Source: Casimicrobiaceae bacterium
GTDB taxonomy: Bacteria > Pseudomonadota > Gammaproteobacteria > Burkholderiales > Casimicrobiaceae
Direction: 5' to 3'
Length of the DNA: 64,000 nt
Assembly: GCA_026646885.1 (NCBI GenBank)
Contig: JAPKHK010000008.1
Location: 124,001-188,000, forward strand
Position 1 is the stretch's first letter. Each line of letters opens with the position of its first letter. The translations under genes were made by a program, and so were the position numbers. This document shows, piece by piece, positions 48,946-58,346 of this stretch. The notes beneath the pieces are model-generated. The model was given only the letters and a program-made list of their open reading frames with translations, had not been told where the DNA came from and did no database searches.

Positions 48946-49900
48946 AGCGGCCAAGCGCTGGCTGGTCACCGGAGCCAACGGTTTCGTTGGCCGTGCTTTC
49001 TGTGATCTCCTGCGTGAGCGAGGCATCGCCCACTGCGCCGTAGTGCGCAACAAGCGCGCGGCGCGCGACGGGGAAACCGTGCTCGGGGACTTCGCCCAAG
49101 CCGACTGGCGCGGCGTGCTCGCAGGCGTGGACTGCGTTTTTCATTTGGCCGCCCGAGCACATGTGATGCGTGAGCGCTCACCCCATCCCTTGGCCGATTA
49201 CCGCCGCGCCAACGTCGAGGTCAGCGCGCGGCTGGCCGAGCAGGCTGCCGCGGCGGGCGTGCGGCGCTTTGTTTTCCTGTCCACGGTGAAAGTACTGGGC
49301 GAGGGCACCACCGCTCGGCCCTACTCCGACCTCGATCCAGTAGCACCTCAGGATGACTATGCCCGCAGCAAACAGGAAGCCGAAGACCTCTTGGGCGCCA
49401 TCGGTCGGGCTACCGGTATGGAAGTGTTGATTCTGCGTGTGCCCCTGGTTTACGGCCCAGGCGTCAAGGGTAATTTCCTATCGATGTTGCGCTGGATCGC
49501 ACGCGGCCTGCCACTACCGCTCGGTGCGATCGAGAATCGGCGCAACCTGCTTTATCTGGGTAACCTCTGCGCAGCGCTCGCCATGCTCGGCGGGCGTAGC
49601 AAAGCACCGAGTGGCTGCTGGCTCTTGGCGGATCCGGGGGTCCTCAGTACCCCCGCGCTCGCCCGGGAGATCGCCGCCGCCTTGGGCGTGCGCGCGCATG
49701 TCTGGCGGGTGCCGGGGTTCTTGCTCGCGGGCGCTGCCGCCCTGCTAGGCCGCGAGGCGTCTTGGGCGCGGCTCAACGGCTCTCTTGAAGTCGATGCCAG
49801 CCCTTTTCTGCGCGACTTCGACTGGTCGCCGCCCTACACGCGCGAGCAAGGTTTGATCGAAACGGCGAGGTGGTTCAACCGCCGCGCGCGACGCGCGTGA
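48926..49900 (+). CDS. NAD-dependent sugar-nucleotide epimerase/dehydratase
   Basis: This 324-residue extended SDR protein has [43 protein letters not shown] and [12 protein letters not shown] with catalytic Tyr and Lys. It resembles the WbpV-type and UDP-glucose 4-epimerase-like enzymes of surface polysaccharide loci. The ATG at 48926 lies inside the upstream glycosyltransferase gene (20-bp overlap), so the two are probably co-translated and act in one pathway. The same frame is open far upstream, but only the part after 48926 is homologous. Confidence 0.87.
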   Translation: MAGNSSKAAKRWLVTGANGFVGRAFCDLLRERGIAHCAVVRNKRAARDGETVLGDFAQADWRGVLAGVDCVFHLAARAHVMRERSPHPLADYRRANVEVSARLAEQAAAAGVRRFVFLSTVKVLGEGTTARPYSDLDPVAPQDDYARSKQEAEDLLGAIGRATGMEVLILRVPLVYGPGVKGNFLSMLRWIARGLPLPLGAIENRRNLLYLGNLCAALAMLGGRSKAPSGCWLLADPGVLSTPALAREIAAALGVRAHVWRVPGFLLAGAAALLGREASWARLNGSLEVDASPFLRDFDWSPPYTREQGLIETARWFNRRARRA

Positions 49901-49948
49901 CGGCCGCATGGCGGTGCCCTTTCGGACAGGCGCCGTGCCGCCGCGGCG

Positions 49949-49954
49949 TATAAT
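49949..49954 (+). promoter_or_regulatory. candidate -10 box for rph
   Basis: TATAAT, 29 nt before the rph start codon, in a 82-bp gap. The -35 is weak. Confidence 0.45.
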
Positions 49955-49982
49955 CTCGCGAACTCATTTGCGAGAACGATCC

Positions 49983-50705
49983 ATGGTCCGTCCCAGCCAA
50001 CGCGCCCGCGACACTTTGCGGCCGCTCACCCTGACCCGCAATTACACGCGCTACGCCGAGGGCTCCGTATTGGTCGCGATCGGCGAGACCAAAGTCATTT
50101 GCACCGCCAGCATAGAAGAGGGCGTACCTTCCTTCCTGCGCGGCAAAGGGCAGGGCTGGCTCACCGCCGAGTATGGCATGCTGCCGAGAGCCACGCACAC
50201 CCGCGGCAAGCGCGAAGCGGCGGCCGGCAAGCAGCAGGGGCGCACCCAGGAAATTCAGCGCCTCATCGGTCGCAGCCTGCGCGCGGTGACGGATCTCGCC
50301 GCACTGGGAGAGCGCACGATTCACCTCGATTGTGATGTCATCCAGGCCGACGGCGGCACCCGCTGCGCCAGCATTACCGGCGCGTGCGTGGCGCTGCACG
50401 ATGCGCTGGGCCGGCTCCTAGCCGAGGGCACGATCGAAACCTTTCCGCTGCACGAAATGGTCGCCGCGGTGTCGGTGGGCATATTCGAAGGTCAGCCGGT
50501 GCTGGATCTCGACTATGCCGAAGACTCCGCCTGCACGACCGACATGAACGTAGTCATGACCGAAAGCGGTCGCTATGTAGAGGTTCAAGGCACCGCCGAG
50601 GGTAGGGCGTTCTCGCGGGCGGAAATGACTGCGCTCCTCGATCTCGCCGACGCCGCCTTGCGCGAGATTATCGCCGCGCAGCGCGCCGCGCTGCGCCAAA
50701 ACTAA
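49983..50705 (+). CDS. rph: ribonuclease PH
   Basis: RNase PH is a phosphorolytic 3'-5' exonuclease that trims tRNA precursors. The 240-residue protein has [15 protein letters not shown] at the start, [34 protein letters not shown], and the active-site [20 protein letters not shown] plus [14 protein letters not shown] near the end. The ATG at 49983 gives the normal length. Its stop lies 4 bp from the stop of the convergent IPTL-CTERM gene. Confidence 0.97.
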   Translation: MVRPSQRARDTLRPLTLTRNYTRYAEGSVLVAIGETKVICTASIEEGVPSFLRGKGQGWLTAEYGMLPRATHTRGKREAAAGKQQGRTQEIQRLIGRSLRAVTDLAALGERTIHLDCDVIQADGGTRCASITGACVALHDALGRLLAEGTIETFPLHEMVAAVSVGIFEGQPVLDLDYAEDSACTTDMNVVMTESGRYVEVQGTAEGRAFSRAEMTALLDLADAALREIIAAQRAALRQN

Positions 50706-50709
50706 AACA

Positions 50710-51252
50710 TCAGCGCCGAACGAACCGTCGCCGCTTTTCCCACGCCGCTGCGGCCACCAGCAAAATGCCCAGCAGCGCAAGACCCTCCGGACCCAGCGCA
50801 GGGATTCTGGCCATGAGTGAGTCATCGTAGACCACTTCGAACTGTGGGGCCGCAAGCGCCGCGGGGCACGTGATTCGGGCCTCAAATCCGCCGGCAACGT
50901 TGGAGTTGATCGTGATGGTCACCACCACCGGCTCGGGACCGGGTGTGGTCGTCACGCCGCTTTGGAAAATTCCAGTGGCACCTGGCCCGACCGGACCGAT
51001 AGAAAAACTGCTGTTTGGGGTGCCGATGGTGAAGCCCCCCGTTGAGGATACCATGGTGGCTGTTTGCACATCGCCCGCGGGCAAGTAAGCCGAGCGCGTG
51101 ATGCTCGCTCCGGCGAGCTGCACCGCTCCGGCCGCGCCGCTGCACGTGCCTGCGGACAGCCCGGTCAGGCGATAGTAATAGGGCCCCGTCTGGGCCTGGG
51201 CCGACAGGCACAGAAAGACCGGCAGCACCAACAAGAAGCGCAGCAAGTTCAT
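50710..51252 (-). CDS. secreted IPTL-CTERM sorting-domain protein
   Basis: The 180-residue precursor has an N-terminal signal peptide (about residues 1-20, ending AQA), a Gly/Ser/Thr/Pro-rich beta-like body without known domain, and a C-terminal sorting signal: IPALGPEGLALLGILLVAAA (residues 150-169) then a basic tail ending RRRFVRR. That tripartite end (short motif, TM helix, Arg cluster) matches the IPTL-CTERM type, which is thought to be processed by an exosortase-like or archaeosortase-like peptidase. No such enzyme is in this window. A complete promoter precedes it, so it is an independent transcription unit. Confidence 0.8.
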   Translation of the reverse strand: MNLLRFLLVLPVFLCLSAQAQTGPYYYRLTGLSAGTCSGAAGAVQLAGASITRSAYLPAGDVQTATMVSSTGGFTIGTPNSSFSIGPVGPGATGIFQSGVTTTPGPEPVVVTITINSNVAGGFEARITCPAALAAPQFEVVYDDSLMARIPALGPEGLALLGILLVAAAAWEKRRRFVRR

Positions 51253-51277
51253 GAGCTTGGATTCGAAGCGGGGGTTC

Positions 51278-51306
51278 AATGTAAGCTCTGTGTCTGCTTT
51301 TGTCAA
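51278..51306 (-). promoter_or_regulatory. sigma-70 promoter of the IPTL-CTERM gene
   Basis: On the minus strand TTGACA (51301-51306) is followed after 17 nt by TACATT (51278-51283). The start site would be near 51271, giving a leader of about 18 nt. Confidence 0.75.
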
Positions 51307-51327
51307 AGATATGTCGTCGAGGCGTCC

Positions 51328-51942
51328 ATGCGCAAATTGGTCTTGGCCAGCGGCAACGCGGGGAAATTGCGAGAGTTTCGCCGCCTGCTCGAACCGCTTG
51401 GCCTGGAAGTGATTCCCCAGGCTGAACTGGCCGTGCCCGAGGCCGAGGAGCCCCATGACACTTTCATAGAAAACGCCCTCGCCAAGGCGCGCCACGCGGC
51501 GCGCTGTACCGGATTGCCGGCCCTGGCCGACGATTCTGGTCTGTGCGTCGAAACCCTGGGCGGAGCGCCGGGCGTGCATTCTGCGCGCTTCGCAGGAGAA
51601 CCCAAGTCTGATGCGCGCAACAACGAGCGCCTTGTTGCCGCCTTGAACGGCCAGACCGACCGGCGCGCGCATTACGCCTGCGTGTTGGTCCTGTGCCGGC
51701 ATGCAGCGGACCCCGAGCCGCTCATTGCCAGCGGCGAATGGTGGGGCGAAATCCTCGGCGCGCCCCGAGGAAGCGGGGGCTTCGGTTACGATCCTCTGTT
51801 CCTCGATACTCAGTTCGGTCTGACCGCCGCCGAGCTGGATCTCGAGCGAAAAAATCGCGTCAGTCATCGCGGCAAAGCCATGACCGCGCTCTTGGACGTG
51901 TTGCGCCGGCAGGGCGCGCGGACACTGATCGATCGCGACTGA
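51328..51942 (+). CDS. rdgB: XTP/dITP pyrophosphatase
   Basis: RdgB hydrolyses non-canonical purine triphosphates such as dITP and XTP, sanitising the nucleotide pool. The 204-residue protein starts KLVLASGNAGKLREFRRLL, has FIENALAKARHAA, LADDSGLCVETLGGAPGVHSARFAG with the catalytic Asp-Asp, and GGFGYDPLFL plus KNRVSHRGKAM. ATG 51328; the frame extends upstream without homology. It overlaps hemW by one base (TGATG). Confidence 0.96.
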   Translation: MRKLVLASGNAGKLREFRRLLEPLGLEVIPQAELAVPEAEEPHDTFIENALAKARHAARCTGLPALADDSGLCVETLGGAPGVHSARFAGEPKSDARNNERLVAALNGQTDRRAHYACVLVLCRHAADPEPLIASGEWWGEILGAPRGSGGFGYDPLFLDTQFGLTAAELDLERKNRVSHRGKAMTALLDVLRRQGARTLIDRD

Positions 51943-53159
51943 TGTCCGTGAGTTTCCCGCCCCCTGATCCGCAGCCTCGGCTCGAGGCTCTGCCGCCGCT
52001 GTCACTCTATCTGCATTTTCCCTGGTGCGTGAGGAAATGTCCTTACTGCGACTTCAACTCCCACGCCCTTGCCGGCGAACTGCCCGAGAAGGACTACGTG
52101 TCGGCGCTTTTGCGGGACCTGGAATTGGCTCTGCCGACGATTTGGGGACGGCCGGTCCACAGCGTCTTCATTGGCGGCGGCACGCCCAGCCTGATGAGCG
52201 GCGCGGCCCTCGAAACCCTGCTCGCTGGAGTACGTGCACTCCTTCCTCTGCTGCCCGGGGTAGAAATCACCCTTGAAGCCAATCCAGGGACCTTCGAGGC
52301 GGCCAAGTTCAAGGCGTATCGAGACGCGGGGGTGACCCGCTTGTCGCTGGGCATTCAGAGTTTCGATGACCGCGCTCTGACTGCCCTGGGCCGCATACAC
52401 CACGGCCAGGAAGCGCGTGTGGCCGCCGAGTCGGCGCGCGCTCACTTCTCGGAAGTCAATTTCGATCTGATGTTTGCCCTTCCCGGGCAGAGCGTCGCAG
52501 CGGCGCTTGCCGACGTCGACACCGCGATCGCCTTGGCGCCGAACCACCTCTCGCTCTACCATCTGACCGTGGAGCCGCACACCGCCTTCGCACACTCGCG
52601 ACCCAAGCTTCCTGACGAAGACACCGCTGTGGACATCGAATGCGCGGTACGCGAGCGCGCTGCGGAGGCGGGCTTCGAGCATTACGAAGTGTCCGCACAC
52701 GCCCGCCCGGGCGCGCGCTGCCGGCACAACCTCAACTATTGGCAATTCGGCGATTACCTCGGGCTCGGCGCCGGAGCGCACGGTAAGATCTCATTCCCAG
52801 ACCGCATCGTGCGCGACACCCGGGCGCGCCTGCCCAAGGACTATCTTGCCGCGGTCGCCGCCGGCCAAGCGTGGGAATCCCGGCGCGAAGTGCCCGTACC
52901 CGAGCTGGGCTTCGAGTTCATGCTCAGCGCTCTGCGCCTCAAGGATGGGGTGCCTAGTGCTTGGCTGCCCGAGCGCACCGGTACTGCGCTCACCGTGTGG
53001 CTCCCGCCCATTGAGGCTGCGCGGCGGCGCGGGCTGCTCACCGAAGACCCGAGGCGTTTGCAGGCGACCGCCTTGGGCCAGCGCTTCCTCGATGACTTGG
53101 TTAGCCTGTTTCTGCCCTCCAAGCAGAGGTCGAAATGCGGCGCGAACTTGCCCGCCTGA
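51942..53159 (+). CDS. hemW: radical SAM heme chaperone HemW
   Basis: HemW is a heme-binding radical SAM protein that inserts heme into respiratory enzymes; it was long annotated as HemN-like. The 405-residue protein has SLYLHFPWCVRKCPYCDFNS with Cys29, Cys33 and Cys36 for the 4Fe-4S cluster, and a Phe where true HemN has a fourth Cys, the mark of HemW. FIGGGTPSLMSGAALETLL, EANPGTFE and LSLGIQSFDD are also present. rdgB-hemW is a conserved pair. Its last 25 bp overlap the amidase gene. Confidence 0.95.
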   Translation: MSVSFPPPDPQPRLEALPPLSLYLHFPWCVRKCPYCDFNSHALAGELPEKDYVSALLRDLELALPTIWGRPVHSVFIGGGTPSLMSGAALETLLAGVRALLPLLPGVEITLEANPGTFEAAKFKAYRDAGVTRLSLGIQSFDDRALTALGRIHHGQEARVAAESARAHFSEVNFDLMFALPGQSVAAALADVDTAIALAPNHLSLYHLTVEPHTAFAHSRPKLPDEDTAVDIECAVRERAAEAGFEHYEVSAHARPGARCRHNLNYWQFGDYLGLGAGAHGKISFPDRIVRDTRARLPKDYLAAVAAGQAWESRREVPVPELGFEFMLSALRLKDGVPSAWLPERTGTALTVWLPPIEAARRRGLLTEDPRRLQATALGQRFLDDLVSLFLPSKQRSKCGANLPA

Positions 53160-54457
53160 GCCTGGCGCGACTGGCTGCCGGTCTACGCGAGGGGCGGTTC
53201 CGCGCCGAGGATTATCTGCGCGTGTGCCTCGCCGCGATCGCCGCCAGCGAGCCCCAAGTCCAAGCTTGGGCTTTTCTCGATCCACAATCCGCCGTGCGCC
53301 GCGCCAAGGCCGCCGACGATCGAAGCCGCGCCGGCGTGGTTGTTGGTGATCTGGCTGGCGTGCCGATCGGCGTCAAGGACATCATCGCCACGGTAGACAT
53401 GCCCACGCAGATGGGCTCGCCGATTTTCGCGGGGCACCAGCCGCGCTATGGCGCCGAATGCGTCGAGCACCTGGAAGCGACGGGAGCCTACGTCCTAGGC
53501 AAGACCGTCACCACCGAGTTCGCCTATCTCACTCCTTCGAAGACCCGCAATCCCTGGGACGTCGCGCACACGCCCGGCGGGTCTTCCGCTGGTTCCGCCG
53601 CGGCCGTGGCGGCCCGGCACGTTCCCGCGGCTCTGGGCACCCAGACCAATGGCTCGGTGATTCGCCCGGCCGCCTATTGCGGCGTGGTGGGGTTCAAGCC
53701 CACGAAAGACCTTCTGCCCTATCGCGGTGTCGCCTATTTAAGCCCCAGCCTCGATCAGCTCGGTGTCTTTGCTCGGAGTGTCGCCGACACTGCTTGCCTG
53801 GCCGCGGCTCTGGCCGAATACCCCGACGCGCTTCCCGGCCTGCCCGAGCCCAGTGCAACGCCGCCGCTACTGCTGGGCATCGTCGATCTGCCTTGGATGG
53901 CAGCCGATCCAGCGATGCACGAGGCCATCGAAAGCGCGACCCTCCTCCTGCGCCAGCGGGGCGCGCGCGTGGTGATGACGGCACTGCCTCAAGCGCTCGC
54001 TGATACGGCCGAGGTGCACCGCCGCATCCTGCTGTTCGAGGCGGTGAAGGAACTGGGCGAACTGCAACTGCGCGATCGCCCGCGCTTCTCTGACCAGATG
54101 AACGCCACGCTCGATGCTGGGCGACAGATTGGAGAACAGGAGTACATCGAAGCCATGGAGCGGCGCGAGGAAGTGGTCGCCACCTTCGACGCCTTCATTG
54201 CCGATGCCGACGCGGTGCTGATGCCACCAGCGTGCGGAGCAGCGCCGCGTGGTTTGACGAGCACTGGGGACCCCGCTTTTTGCACGCTGTGGAGCCTCAC
54301 CGGCATGCCGGCGCTAACCCTACCGTATCGCCTCGACTCCAGCGGTTTGCCCCTAGGCTTGCAGCTTGGTGGGCGGCGCGGTCAGGATGGCGGCTTGCTG
54401 GCCGCGGCGCTCTGGGCGGAGGCGCAAGTCTGTTTCAGCGCGGAGCCGTCGCTCTAA
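53135..54457 (+). CDS. amidase signature family amidohydrolase
   Basis: The 440-residue protein is an amidase signature enzyme that hydrolyses amide bonds with a Ser-cisSer-Lys triad. All three residues are visible: Lys81 in GVPIGVKD, Ser150 or Ser151 in HTPGGSSAGSAAAVAA and the nucleophile Ser174 in GTQTNGSVIRPAA. It is not GatA: it is alone, shorter than GatA and lacks gatB/gatC neighbours. The ATG at 53135 is 25 bp inside hemW. Its stop overlaps the convergent folM end by 4 bp. Substrate unknown. Confidence 0.9.
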   Translation: MRRELARLSLARLAAGLREGRFRAEDYLRVCLAAIAASEPQVQAWAFLDPQSAVRRAKAADDRSRAGVVVGDLAGVPIGVKDIIATVDMPTQMGSPIFAGHQPRYGAECVEHLEATGAYVLGKTVTTEFAYLTPSKTRNPWDVAHTPGGSSAGSAAAVAARHVPAALGTQTNGSVIRPAAYCGVVGFKPTKDLLPYRGVAYLSPSLDQLGVFARSVADTACLAAALAEYPDALPGLPEPSATPPLLLGIVDLPWMAADPAMHEAIESATLLLRQRGARVVMTALPQALADTAEVHRRILLFEAVKELGELQLRDRPRFSDQMNATLDAGRQIGEQEYIEAMERREEVVATFDAFIADADAVLMPPACGAAPRGLTSTGDPAFCTLWSLTGMPALTLPYRLDSSGLPLGLQLGGRRGQDGGLLAAALWAEAQVCFSAEPSL

Positions 54458-55197
54458 ATGGCGATGTGCCGCCCGCCGTCGACGTTAATGGTGTCCCCCG
54501 TGACATACCCCGCTTCGTAAATGAGGTAGTGGACCGCGGAAGCGATTTCCTCGGGTTCACCCACGCGTTTGAGAAGCGTATGGGAGATCACGCGCTGGCG
54601 TGCCAGTTCGTCGAATTGATCATCTTCCGGCCAGAGGATAGGGCCCGGCGCAACGGCGTTGACCCGCACTTCGGGCGCCAGTTCTCTCGCCAGCGCCCGC
54701 GTGAGCCCAGCCAAGCCCGCCTTGGCGACGTTGTAAACCAGATAGCTTTTGAGGGGCCTCTCGGCGTGGATATCGGTGATGTTGACGATCGCACCGCGGG
54801 TCTTGCGCAGCGCCGGTGCGGCCGCTTGGGCCAAGAAAAGCGGCGCCCGCAGGTTGGCATCGATCAGCTCCGTCCAGGATTCCTCGTCAATGGTCCCCAG
54901 GGGCGTCGGGTAGAAAGTCGAGGCGTTGTTCACCAAGGCATCGAGTCGCCCGAAATGCAGCAAGGTCTGCTGTACGAGATTGGGCAGCTTGGCGGTTTCA
55001 AGGAGATCGGCCGCGATCAGCGCCACCGACTCGGCGCGCAGTCCGTTCAGTTCCGCCTGCAGCAGGCGCGCTTCGCCGCCGGAACTGCGATAATGCAACA
55101 TCAGGCGCGCCCCGGCGCGGTGCAGGCGCCGGCAGATCGCCGCCCCCACGCGCCGTGCGCCGCCGGTGACCAGAATGACTTTTTCGTCCACGCGCAC
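54454..55197 (-). CDS. folM: pteridine reductase-like SDR (FolM-type)
   Basis: The 247-residue SDR protein probably reduces pteridines such as dihydromonapterin or dihydrofolate with NADPH. It has the Rossmann TGGARRVGAAICRRL with the TGxxxRxG signature of pteridine reductases, NNASTFYPTPLG and YNVAKAGLAGLTRAL with catalytic Tyr and Lys. The start is GTG at 55197 or GTG at 55191. The 4-bp convergent overlap with the amidase gene leaves no terminator. It is divergent from the MidA-type gene. Confidence 0.86.
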   Translation of the reverse strand: MRVDEKVILVTGGARRVGAAICRRLHRAGARLMLHYRSSGGEARLLQAELNGLRAESVALIAADLLETAKLPNLVQQTLLHFGRLDALVNNASTFYPTPLGTIDEESWTELIDANLRAPLFLAQAAAPALRKTRGAIVNITDIHAERPLKSYLVYNVAKAGLAGLTRALARELAPEVRVNAVAPGPILWPEDDQFDELARQRVISHTLLKRVGEPEEIASAVHYLIYEAGYVTGDTINVDGGRHIAI

Positions 55198-55262
55198 GTG
55201 CTCCCTGGTTGGCGTTTTGCTGTCTCGGATGACGAATGGGTCAATCTACCACAAGCGAATCT

Positions 55263-56414
55263 ATGCCTCTACCCGAACCCGATGCCACCGCGCGGCTGCA
55301 TAGCCAGCGCCTGTACACCCACATCACCAATGAGATCGCTGACGCCGGCGGCTGGATCTCCTTCGCCGAATACATGCAGCTCGCCCTATACGCCCCCGGG
55401 CTAGGCTACTACGCCGCGGGCGCCCACAAACTCGGCGCGGCAGGAGACTTCATCACCGCGCCGGAGATATCGCCGCTTTTCGCCTTCGCCCTGGCCGAGG
55501 CGATCAGCCCGGTGCTGCGTAGCACCGAGGGCGCAGTGCTGGAGTTGGGCCCGGGCAGTGGGCGGCTGGCAGCCCATCTGCTTCCGCTGCTCGCCGAGCG
55601 GGACGCCCTACCGGCACGCTACGCCCTGCTGGAAACCAGCCCAGATTTGCGCCAGCGCCAGCAGCACACGCTGGCCGCTCTGCCCGAAACGCTCGCTTCC
55701 CGCTGCCTTTGGCTCGACACTTTGCCGGAGCGATTCACCGGCGTGGTTTTCGGCAACGAGGTGATCGACGCCCTGCCCGTCGAAGTCGTGCGCCGAGAAG
55801 GTGAGCGTTTGTGGCGGCGCGGTGCGGGGATCCAGGCCGGTGGTCGGATCGGCTGGGCCGATCGCGAGTTGTCCGAGGGCGAGCTCTGGCGTGCGGCCCG
55901 GGCGCGTCTGCCCGAAGGGAACCACATCGGCGAGATCAATGTGCGGGCGGAAGCGCTCATCGCCAGCATCGGAGGCATGTTGCAGGCCGGCATGTTACTC
56001 ATACTCGATTACGGCGACCCCGCTACGCAGCTCTATCACCCGCAACGCGCTGGTGGCACCCTGCGCTGCTTCTATCGCCACCGGGTTCACGACGACCCGT
56101 TCCTCTGGCCAGGCCTGCAGGACATCACCGCGCATGTCGATTTCACCGCGCTGGCCCTCGCTGGCGACGAAGCCAGTCTTGAATTGGCGGGTTTTACCAG
56201 CCAGGCGCAGTTCCTCATCAACTGCGGCATACTCGACGCGTTGCAAGCCACTGGCGAACCCGGCAGCAGCACTTACCTGCAAGCCGCCAACGCACTCAAC
56301 CGGCTCTTGCATCCGGCCGAAATGGGCGAGATGGTCAAGGCGATCGCCTGGACCAAAGGCATCGATCGGCTGCCTTTGGGTTTCCAGGCGGGCAACAAGA
56401 TCCATCGTCTGTAG
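55263..56414 (+). CDS. MidA/NDUFAF7-type SAM-dependent methyltransferase
   Basis: The 383-residue protein is a class I methyltransferase of the DUF185 family, whose mitochondrial member NDUFAF7 methylates complex I. It has GGWISFAEYMQLALYAPGLG and GDFITAPEISPLFAFALAEA, the SAM site VLELGPGSGRLAAHLL, NEVIDALPVEVV and LLILDYGDPATQLYHP. The ATG at 55263 (MPLPEPD) matches the usual start; an in-frame ATG at 55236 is less likely. Downstream is a 184-bp gap with no terminator recognised, only a short TAGATAGATAG run near 56467. Confidence 0.92.
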   Translation: MPLPEPDATARLHSQRLYTHITNEIADAGGWISFAEYMQLALYAPGLGYYAAGAHKLGAAGDFITAPEISPLFAFALAEAISPVLRSTEGAVLELGPGSGRLAAHLLPLLAERDALPARYALLETSPDLRQRQQHTLAALPETLASRCLWLDTLPERFTGVVFGNEVIDALPVEVVRREGERLWRRGAGIQAGGRIGWADRELSEGELWRAARARLPEGNHIGEINVRAEALIASIGGMLQAGMLLILDYGDPATQLYHPQRAGGTLRCFYRHRVHDDPFLWPGLQDITAHVDFTALALAGDEASLELAGFTSQAQFLINCGILDALQATGEPGSSTYLQAANALNRLLHPAEMGEMVKAIAWTKGIDRLPLGFQAGNKIHRL

Positions 56415-56570
56415 CAGGCTGCAGCGGAAAGCCGCACCGGCACCGCGCGGTCCAAGACATATCAAGTAGATAGATAGGGGCTAAGGCTGCCGCCGCACCG
56501 CCGGACAGCTTCTCAACCCTCGCCCGGGAATCGGCGCCGAGTTCTCCGCGACAGAGGGTTCGCGTCTAGC

Positions 56571-56579
56571 TGCTAAAAT
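56571..56579 (+). promoter_or_regulatory. extended -10 promoter for hemC
   Basis: TG-C-TAAAAT, 20 nt before the hemC start codon. No convincing -35. The mRNA leader would be about 13 nt. Confidence 0.45.
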
Positions 56580-56598
56580 GCCTAGCTGACATTCGCCA

Positions 56599-57543
56599 AT
56601 GCTAACGATGCGCACCGCAGCCACCCCCCAAGGCCTCGTCATCGCCACTCGCGAGTCCGCGCTCGCGCTCTGGCAAGCCGAACATGTCCAAATGCGACTG
56701 CGCGCGCTTTACCCGGAATGCAAGGTCGATCTCTTGGGCATGACCACCCAGGGCGACCAGATTCTTGACCGCCCCCTTGCCGCCATCGGCGGCAAGGGGT
56801 TGTTCATCAAGGAACTGGAGACTGCCATGCTGGAAGGTCGCGCCGATCTCGCGGTCCATTCCCTCAAGGACGTGCCCATGGATTTGCCGGAAGGTTTCTG
56901 CCTTGCCGCCATCGGCGCGCGCGAAGACCCCCGCGACGCATTCGTTTCCAATCATTACGCGAGCCTGGCCGAGTTGCCCGCCGGCGCCGTGGTGGGCACG
57001 TCGAGCCTACGGCGGGAAGCACAACTGCGGGAGCGTTTTCCGCAGCTACTCACAACTGCCCTGCGCGGCAATGTCGGCACACGGCTGCGCAAGCTTGATG
57101 AAGGTCAGTATGCGGCCATCATTCTTGCGTCTGCCGGACTCTCGCGCCTCGGGCTGAGCGAACGCATCACAGCGCGCCTCGAACCAGAGGAGAGCCTCCC
57201 CGCGGTGGGCCAGGGTGCGCTAGGCATCGAGTGCCGCAGCGACCGGCACGATCTGCTTGCCTGGCTCGCGCCGCTGCACGACCCGGCGACTGCGGTCTGC
57301 GTGCTTGCCGAGCGCGCCTTTAGCCGCTCGCTCGCCGGCAGCTGCCACACGCCGCTCGCCGGCTACGCCGAATTGCAAGACGGCCAGCTCTGGCTGCGCG
57401 GACTGCTCGCCAGCCGCGATGGTCGCAATGTGCTGCGCGGGGAGCGCCGCGGCCCACCGGAGGAGGCCGAAGCCTTGGGCTTGGCCCTGGGCGAAGACCT
57501 GCGCCGCCGCGGTGCCGCCGCCCTTCTGGCGGCCCTGGGCTAA
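56599..57543 (+). CDS. hemC: hydroxymethylbilane synthase (porphobilinogen deaminase)
   Basis: HemC links four porphobilinogens into hydroxymethylbilane. The 314-residue protein has [52 protein letters not shown] with catalytic Asp91, [15 protein letters not shown] and the dipyrromethane-cofactor Cys249 in [13 protein letters not shown]. Starts at 56599 or the ATG at 56608. It leads the hemC-hemD-(dehydrogenase)-hemX-hemY run; hemD follows after 29 bp. Confidence 0.97.
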   Translation: MLTMRTAATPQGLVIATRESALALWQAEHVQMRLRALYPECKVDLLGMTTQGDQILDRPLAAIGGKGLFIKELETAMLEGRADLAVHSLKDVPMDLPEGFCLAAIGAREDPRDAFVSNHYASLAELPAGAVVGTSSLRREAQLRERFPQLLTTALRGNVGTRLRKLDEGQYAAIILASAGLSRLGLSERITARLEPEESLPAVGQGALGIECRSDRHDLLAWLAPLHDPATAVCVLAERAFSRSLAGSCHTPLAGYAELQDGQLWLRGLLASRDGRNVLRGERRGPPEEAEALGLALGEDLRRRGAAALLAALG

Positions 57544-57572
57544 GCCCAGAGACAAACACTCCGCCAATATCG

Positions 57573-58346
57573 ATGCGCGGCCCCCTCACCGGCAAGATCA
57601 TCCTCGTCACCCGCCCGCGGGAGACCGCTGACGCGCTGGCCGAGGACTTGCGCAAGCAGGGCGCAACGGTTCTGCTCATTCCCGCCATGGTAATCGCGCC
57701 CCTGCCCGATACAGGTGCGCTCCAAGCCGCCCATGCGCGCCTGAGCTGCTTCGACTATGCCGCCTTCGTCAGCGCCAACGCCGTGCGCCTGGGACTCCAG
57801 GGGCTCGCCAGTTGGCCGCCGCAACTCGTCGCTCTGGCCCCCGGTCCCGGAACCGCCCAATCGTTGCGCGAACACGGCGCGGTGCGCGTGCTCTCGCCCG
57901 CGGAGCGCTTCGACAGTGAAGGGATGCTCGCACTTCCCGAACTCCAGGAATTGACGGGCCGCCGCGTACTGATCTTTCGCGGCGAAGGCGGACGCGAGCT
58001 GCTCGCCGAGGCTTTGCGAACGCGCGGCGCGGAAGTGGAACTGCTCACCTGCTACCGCCGCCTTCCTCCCCGCAAGGAACTCCCCGCTCTAGCCAGCGCT
58101 TTGCTGTCGGGCGGGCTCGATGCGGCGGTCATCACCAGCAGCGAGGGCCTGCTCAATCTTATGCGCGACCTGCCACCCTTGGCCGCGGCGGCGTTGCGCG
58201 ACCTGCCGCTGTTTGTTCCTCACCCCCGCATCGCCGCGCGCGCCGAGGCACAGGGCTGTCGACGGGTAATCACCACCGGCGGCGCGGACGCCGGCCTGAC
58301 GCGGGGACTTCTTAGCTACTTCGCCACCCATGAACCCAAGGACTGA
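57573..58346 (+). CDS. hemD: uroporphyrinogen-III synthase
   Basis: HemD cyclises hydroxymethylbilane with inversion of ring D. The 257-residue protein belongs to this poorly conserved family: KIILVTRPRETADALAEDL, FDYAAFVSANAVRLGLQGL, AVRVLSPAERFDSEGMLALP and LIFRGEGGRELLAEALRTRG plus AVITSSEGLLNLM. Position after hemC confirms it. The 3' end overlaps the next gene by 17 bp. Confidence 0.95.
   Translation: MRGPLTGKIILVTRPRETADALAEDLRKQGATVLLIPAMVIAPLPDTGALQAAHARLSCFDYAAFVSANAVRLGLQGLASWPPQLVALAPGPGTAQSLREHGAVRVLSPAERFDSEGMLALPELQELTGRRVLIFRGEGGRELLAEALRTRGAEVELLTCYRRLPPRKELPALASALLSGGLDAAVITSSEGLLNLMRDLPPLAAAALRDLPLFVPHPRIAARAEAQGCRRVITTGGADAGLTRGLLSYFATHEPKD

Noticed and set aside
54232-55404. 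Plus-strand 390-codon frame covering folM
   Set aside because: Antisense to a well-supported SDR gene and overlapping two others.
56460-56485. Short TAGATAGATAG repeat after the MidA-type gene
   Set aside because: Only two to three repeat units; no evidence of a functional or variable repeat.
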